DNA from: CAYVXE01 sp964455375
GTDB lineage: Bacteria; Zhuqueibacterota; Zhuqueibacteria; Oceanimicrobiales; Oceanimicrobiaceae
Length of the DNA stretch: 10,206 bases
Direction of reading: 5' to 3'
NCBI GenBank assembly: GCA_964455375.1
Contig: CAYVXE010000142.1
Span: 1-10,206 of the forward strand
Below, in pieces: positions 6,768 to 10,206 of this stretch (position 1 is its first letter; each line of letters opens with the position of its first letter). The translations under genes were made by a program, and so were the position numbers. A model generated the notes under the pieces. It made no database searches. It worked only from the letters and a program-made list of their open reading frames with translations, and was not told the DNA's origin.

Positions 6768-8459
6768 ATGAAAGTAAAAGCAAGATTCGTTTTATTGATT
6801 TTCTGCTTACTTGTCGTGCCATCTCATATTTTATCATCAGATAAATTTGATTTTATCAAAACTGAAAAACAGTATTTTAGATTGTTCGACGCTGCCGATG
6901 ATTCCACATTCAGACATGAATTTGAACTTGAGTTTCTACTTCTGTTAACGGATGAGCAAAAAGCTGCGTACCAGAAATTGAAGACGTTAAATGAAAAGAA
7001 AGTGTTTATCCGTCATTATTGGGATGAACAGAATCCTAATCCTCTGTTGCCGCAAAATGATCGGTTGCTGGATCATTTAAAAAGACGCTTATTTGCAAGG
7101 AAACATTTTCCTCTCACAGAGCCACCTTATTTTGATGACCGCGGAAAATATTATATAAAATATGGTAACCCTAAATTTCGTTTTCGGGATATAGGTGGTC
7201 AGCGCTCAATGGAAAGTTTAGTAACAGTGCCATTCAAATACTACACGGTGATTCCCAACGAAAGCTGGTCTTACGTAAATATCACACCCGATTATGTGGT
7301 CCATTTCATGGAGAAAAGTGGAGTATATGTGGAAATTGCAAGCCTCAGGAATGTCATCATGGACAGTAAGCGTCGTGGACGGGTGGTTTGGTATTGGTTC
7401 GATTTGCTGAAACGTCGTTTCTGGATGTCTTCGCGAATCGCAGAAACAGTCACTGACATTGAAGCGATTGAAACCGATATCATGCTTTCCAATGGCGGAC
7501 GGCGGGCAACTGTGGGCAGAATTGGCGACCCTATCGTGAGAGTTTCTGACCAAATGTTCAGAGATCTGAAGCAGGCCCAGCATGAAGAAAATCTCATTGC
7601 CCTGAATGCGCCAACGGTTATTTACAGTCCGGTTAATGCTTTCAATAATTTGGATTTTACGTACGACATCGCACAGTTCAAAGGCATGGAAGGAAAAACA
7701 CACCTGGAAGTTATGCTTAAATCACCCGTTAAGCAACTCATCGATAACATTGATTTACCTAACGTGGTTGTGAATTTCAGTTGCCTTGTGAGTAACGCTA
7801 ATTTGGATTCATTAGCGATTTCACAAATTTCAAAAAAAATACCTGTTCAGTTGTCTGCCTACCAACCGTATCTGAAAACAGGGAGCTTTCTTACTTATGA
7901 CATCACACCTCAGGATATTGAAATCGCTTTTCAGATACAAAACATGACCAACAATGAAATAGGATTCGGGCAAAAAAATATCACGATTAAGGACTTTTCC
8001 GCTGACACATTGATGATAAGCGACGTGGAATATCTCACCCAACTGAACGATACAAGGATTAATGAAGTACTACCTGTGGTGGAAAAAGAGGGGTTGAAAT
8101 TCTTTGGTTATCCGTTTGAAAAGATTCATAAATCAACGCCTCTGTTTTGCTATTTCGAAATCTACAATTTGAAAAGGGCTGTATTTGGCAATGAATTCGA
8201 AATATCCTATAAGGTTGTAAAAGACCGGTCTAAAGGGGGATTGCTCAGGAAAGTCAGCAAAGCGATTACAAATGAAAAGGAAGCCTCCATTGAAATCACT
8301 GAAAAGAGGAAGATCATTGCAAATGATTCGAACGAAATTATACAGCTCGATTTGAATAAATTGGAAAAGGGGCCTTATTGGCTGGTGATTACGGTCCGCG
8401 ATCCGGATAATCCCTCAAAATCTGTAAGCACGATAAAAGAATTGTTTGTTAAAATCTGA
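6768..8459 (+). CDS. GWxTD domain-containing secreted protein (N-terminal, divergent GWxTD)
   Basis: This 563-residue protein starts with a Sec-type signal peptide (about 1-24). A divergent GWxTD domain follows (about 60-200): HYWDEQNPNP (83-92), then PYFDDRGKYYIKYGNP (120-135), where the usual Gly-Trp and Thr are replaced but the following R/K-G-K-x-YI-K-x-G pattern is kept. About 297-410 is a beta module (KTHLEVMLKSP, 310-320). About 415-563 is a second one with MISDVE, FEIYNLKR and KGPYWLVITVRDPDN. These two modules match those of the neighbouring GWxTD protein, where they precede the GWxTD domain. Likely periplasmic or surface-exposed; function unknown. An in-frame GTG at 6759 would add three residues. 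Neither start has a clear Shine-Dalgarno sequence, and the ATG is chosen because it begins the signal peptide cleanly. The glycosyltransferase gene follows after 34 bases. Confidence 0.85.
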   Translation: MKVKARFVLLIFCLLVVPSHILSSDKFDFIKTEKQYFRLFDAADDSTFRHEFELEFLLLLTDEQKAAYQKLKTLNEKKVFIRHYWDEQNPNPLLPQNDRLLDHLKRRLFARKHFPLTEPPYFDDRGKYYIKYGNPKFRFRDIGGQRSMESLVTVPFKYYTVIPNESWSYVNITPDYVVHFMEKSGVYVEIASLRNVIMDSKRRGRVVWYWFDLLKRRFWMSSRIAETVTDIEAIETDIMLSNGGRRATVGRIGDPIVRVSDQMFRDLKQAQHEENLIALNAPTVIYSPVNAFNNLDFTYDIAQFKGMEGKTHLEVMLKSPVKQLIDNIDLPNVVVNFSCLVSNANLDSLAISQISKKIPVQLSAYQPYLKTGSFLTYDITPQDIEIAFQIQNMTNNEIGFGQKNITIKDFSADTLMISDVEYLTQLNDTRINEVLPVVEKEGLKFFGYPFEKIHKSTPLFCYFEIYNLKRAVFGNEFEISYKVVKDRSKGGLLRKVSKAITNEKEASIEITEKRKIIANDSNEIIQLDLNKLEKGPYWLVITVRDPDNPSKSVSTIKELFVKI

Positions 8460-8493
8460 TTTTTCTGAATTGTAGTTCACAACGAATCATTAA

Positions 8494-10053
8494 ATGAGCA
8501 GACGCAACAGACATTTGCAACTCTTCATTATTTTAGCCTTCCTTTCGGAAATCCTTTATCTTTATATTGCCACTTTAGGCAACCTCAGAAAATCGATTCC
8601 TGTTTTTCTCCTTTGTTTCGGGCTCATATTTGCCATGTACTTTTTTGCTGTTTTCCATTTCTTTGCTGTGACTGAAAAACAAACAGGTCTTGGGCAGGTG
8701 GCGGGTCAGCGAACGGATAATCGATTTCCATTCAATGGCAGCGGATTTACGAACCTGTTTTCAATACTTGGGGAAAAAAATAGTCTACTCAGCAGAGAGG
8801 TTTTGGTTGTTGGGGTTGCGTTCGGTATTCTATTCCGGCTTACGATGCTTTTCACGACACCTTCTCTGTCAGATGATATTTATCGCTACATTTGGGATGG
8901 TAAAACCGCATCCAGCGGCATTAATCCATATCAATATGCACCGCAAGCTTCTGAACTCGATGGCATCAAAGATACGGCAATTTACCCGAATGTGAATCAT
9001 AAAGAAATACCGACGGTCTATCCGCCGGTGAGTCAGTTTGTTTTTCGAAGTTTGTTCGCTTTTTCGTCTTCTGTAATCGGCTTCAAAGCCGGCTTTATCA
9101 TCTTTGATTTGCTGACGATGGTAGTTCTTCTGCTCATTCTTAAAGCACTTTCTCTGAATTTAAATCGGCTGCTGCTTTATGTCTGGAATCCGTTGGTTAT
9201 TGTTGAAATTTCGGGCAGCGGTCATGCAGACATCATTGGGATTTTTCTTTTAACCCTTTCTCTCTATTTTCTTGTGCGGAAGCAATTCTTCCGATCAAAC
9301 ATTTTGTTGACTCTGTCGTTTCTGACGAAATTTATCTCAATTCTGTTTTTACCGGTTATTATGTTGGTAAACAAGAAAGGTAAATTCGTTATGGCGCTTT
9401 TATTCATTCTGTTTGCAGCACTGCTATATTTGCCCTTTGCAGATGCCGGGAAACAACTTTTTACCGGATTTCTGACCTATACAGACAAATGGCAGTTTAA
9501 CGATTCCGTCTTTTCAATTCTCGTTGGATTCTGCAAACGCATTCTCCCGGAAGGACTGGTTACTCGTCTTATGATTATTCCTGAAGGACTGCGGGCAGAC
9601 GCGCAGACGGTGCAAACCCGCACACTTGATCTGGCTCTGCTGGTGAGCAAAGCAACAGTAGTTTTTCTTTTTGCCGGTCTATATGGTTACTTTATGATGC
9701 AGCTAAAGAATCCTTCCAGGAAGAATTGGGAGATGCAAATATTCCACGTCGGGTTGATTCTTTTCGGAATGTTTATTGTGCTGAACCCCACGGTTCATCC
9801 CTGGTATCTTTGCTGGCTTGTTCCGTTTCTGACGATTTTTCCACAAAGGGCCTGGTTGTTACTAACGGGACTGGTTGTATTGGCCTACTGGATTTTAATC
9901 GATTATGCAAATTCGGGAATCTGGCAGGAAAACATCTGGGTAAAATGGATTGAATATTTTCCGTTTTACGCGTTACTCCTGTTCGATTTTTTCAAACAAA
10001 AGTATTTTCAAAAACGACAAACAAAAAAGCTGACCTTTAAAGTGGAGTTCTGA
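8494..10053 (+). CDS. GT-C fold membrane glycosyltransferase (DUF2029/MptB-like mannosyltransferase family)
   Basis: This 519-residue polytopic membrane protein has roughly 12 hydrophobic segments. Motifs of the polyprenyl-phosphate-mannose-dependent GT-C/GT87-like transferases are clear: LSDDIYRYIWDG (125-136), with D127 or D128 as the probable catalytic acid in the first external loop, GINPY (142-146), IPTVYPPVSQ (172-181), WNPLVIVEISGSGHADIIG (231-249), FLTKF (276-280) and NPTVHPWYLCWLVPF (431-445). Such enzymes move one sugar, typically mannose, from a lipid phosphate carrier onto a glycan or protein outside the cytoplasmic membrane. The acceptor and exact sugar are unknown. A hydrophilic stretch at about 60-100 between early helices looks poorly conserved. 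No strong ribosome binding site precedes the ATG, so translation may be weak or coupled to the GWxTD gene 34 bases upstream. The gene ends inside a hairpin. Confidence 0.88.
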   Translation: MSRRNRHLQLFIILAFLSEILYLYIATLGNLRKSIPVFLLCFGLIFAMYFFAVFHFFAVTEKQTGLGQVAGQRTDNRFPFNGSGFTNLFSILGEKNSLLSREVLVVGVAFGILFRLTMLFTTPSLSDDIYRYIWDGKTASSGINPYQYAPQASELDGIKDTAIYPNVNHKEIPTVYPPVSQFVFRSLFAFSSSVIGFKAGFIIFDLLTMVVLLLILKALSLNLNRLLLYVWNPLVIVEISGSGHADIIGIFLLTLSLYFLVRKQFFRSNILLTLSFLTKFISILFLPVIMLVNKKGKFVMALLFILFAALLYLPFADAGKQLFTGFLTYTDKWQFNDSVFSILVGFCKRILPEGLVTRLMIIPEGLRADAQTVQTRTLDLALLVSKATVVFLFAGLYGYFMMQLKNPSRKNWEMQIFHVGLILFGMFIVLNPTVHPWYLCWLVPFLTIFPQRAWLLLTGLVVLAYWILIDYANSGIWQENIWVKWIEYFPFYALLLFDFFKQKYFQKRQTKKLTFKVEF

Positions 10054-10065
10054 AAGTCAGCTTTT
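10023..10065. terminator. Bidirectional terminator-like hairpin overlapping the glycosyltransferase stop
   Basis: AAAAGCTGAC (10025-10034) and GTCAGCTTTT (10056-10065) are perfectly complementary over 10 bp. The stem extends by three A-T pairs past a bulged C, leaving a 14-base loop. The plus-strand hairpin ends in TTTT. On the minus strand it ends in a run of six T (complement of 10023-10028), so it should terminate transcripts from both sides. The left arm encodes the last residues of the glycosyltransferase, and the TGA stop (10051-10053) lies in the hairpin. Confidence 0.75.
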
Positions 10066-10109
10066 GACGCGGTTAGGATACTGAATATTCGGTTTCGCTT
10101 CTATTTTTT

Positions 10110-10170
10110 GCTCCCGACTCTGTTCGAGATGACAAGCCGGAATATGTTTTTATTAAATCAAGATTCCGGC
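10110..10170. repeat. Possible dispersed intergenic repeat with inverted repeat
   Basis: CTCCCGAC (10111-10118) followed shortly by TTCGAGATGACA (10123-10134) resembles the short dispersed palindromic intergenic elements of many bacterial genomes that end in TCGAGATGACA-like sequence. Directly after it, GCCGGAAT (10136-10143) and ATTCCGGC (10163-10170) form a perfect 8-bp inverted repeat with a 19-base loop. Copy number in the genome cannot be judged from one window. Confidence 0.3.
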
Positions 10171-10206
10171 AATGGATGCTGTAAGCCAGGAGGCCAATGC
10201 TCCTCC
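10153..10206 (-). CDS. Possible C-terminal end of a minus-strand gene cut by the window edge
   Basis: Reading the minus strand in from the right edge, one frame is open for 17 codons to a TAA (10155-10153) and encodes GGALASWLTASIAGILI. The run of small and hydrophobic residues looks like a final transmembrane helix; the other two minus frames give less protein-like peptides. Its orientation fits the bidirectional hairpin at 10023-10065, whose longer T-run serves minus-strand transcripts. Seventeen codons are too few for a firm call or any family assignment. Confidence 0.3.
   Translation of the reverse strand, partial: GGALASWLTASIAGILI

Noticed and set aside
7218..7703. Open frame of 161 codons on the minus strand inside the right GWxTD gene
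   Set aside because: It is antisense to a well-supported secreted protein; its translation is rich in His, Cys and Ser with no domain pattern and no ribosome binding site.
1..10206. Search for a defence system, CRISPR array, toxin-antitoxin pair, insertion sequence or tRNA
   Set aside because: No regularly spaced repeats, transposase, nuclease or helicase motifs, paired tiny genes or cloverleaf sequences were seen. The WYL regulator alone is not evidence of a defence island, although WYL proteins do occur in such islands.

Overview
The window carries eight complete protein-coding genes, possibly the tail of a ninth at the right edge, and no RNA genes, CRISPR arrays, insertion sequences or phage genes that I can see. 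Two GWxTD-domain proteins point to the Fibrobacterota-Chlorobiota-Bacteroidota superphylum or its uncultured relatives (Calditrichota, KSB1-like). Strong AGGAGG-type ribosome binding sites on several genes argue against a typical Bacteroidota genome, where such sites are rare. The lineage is an inference from domains and translation signals only.

Left block (59-3318, all minus strand). Read in transcription order it encodes a UMF1/Atg22-type major facilitator transporter, a HTH-WYL transcriptional regulator, a small VOC (glyoxalase-fold) protein and a DinB-fold protein. The gaps are 49, 106 and 39 bases. The block may be one operon led from about 3390-3415, with a possible second, palindrome-associated promoter in front of the VOC gene. 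This is a typical accessory cluster: a small-molecule sensor, two small soluble proteins of metal-binding families and an exporter- or permease-like protein.

Middle (3491-4781, plus strand). A near-consensus sigma-70 promoter drives a DUF819 multi-spanning membrane protein. It diverges from the UMF1 gene and converges on the next gene.

Right block (4838-10053). Two secreted GWxTD proteins are transcribed divergently from a 562-base A+T-rich intergenic region. They contain the same three modules in different order: beta domain, beta domain, GWxTD in the left protein, and GWxTD, beta domain, beta domain in the right one. The right GWxTD gene is followed after 34 bases by a GT-C fold, polyprenyl-phosphate-sugar-dependent glycosyltransferase, suggesting an envelope or export-linked unit. 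A bidirectional terminator-like hairpin overlaps the stop codon of the glycosyltransferase gene. Beyond it lie a repeat-like segment and what may be the last 17 codons of a convergent minus-strand gene.

The most interesting feature is the divergent, apparently circularly permuted GWxTD pair. The rest is ordinary accessory content.
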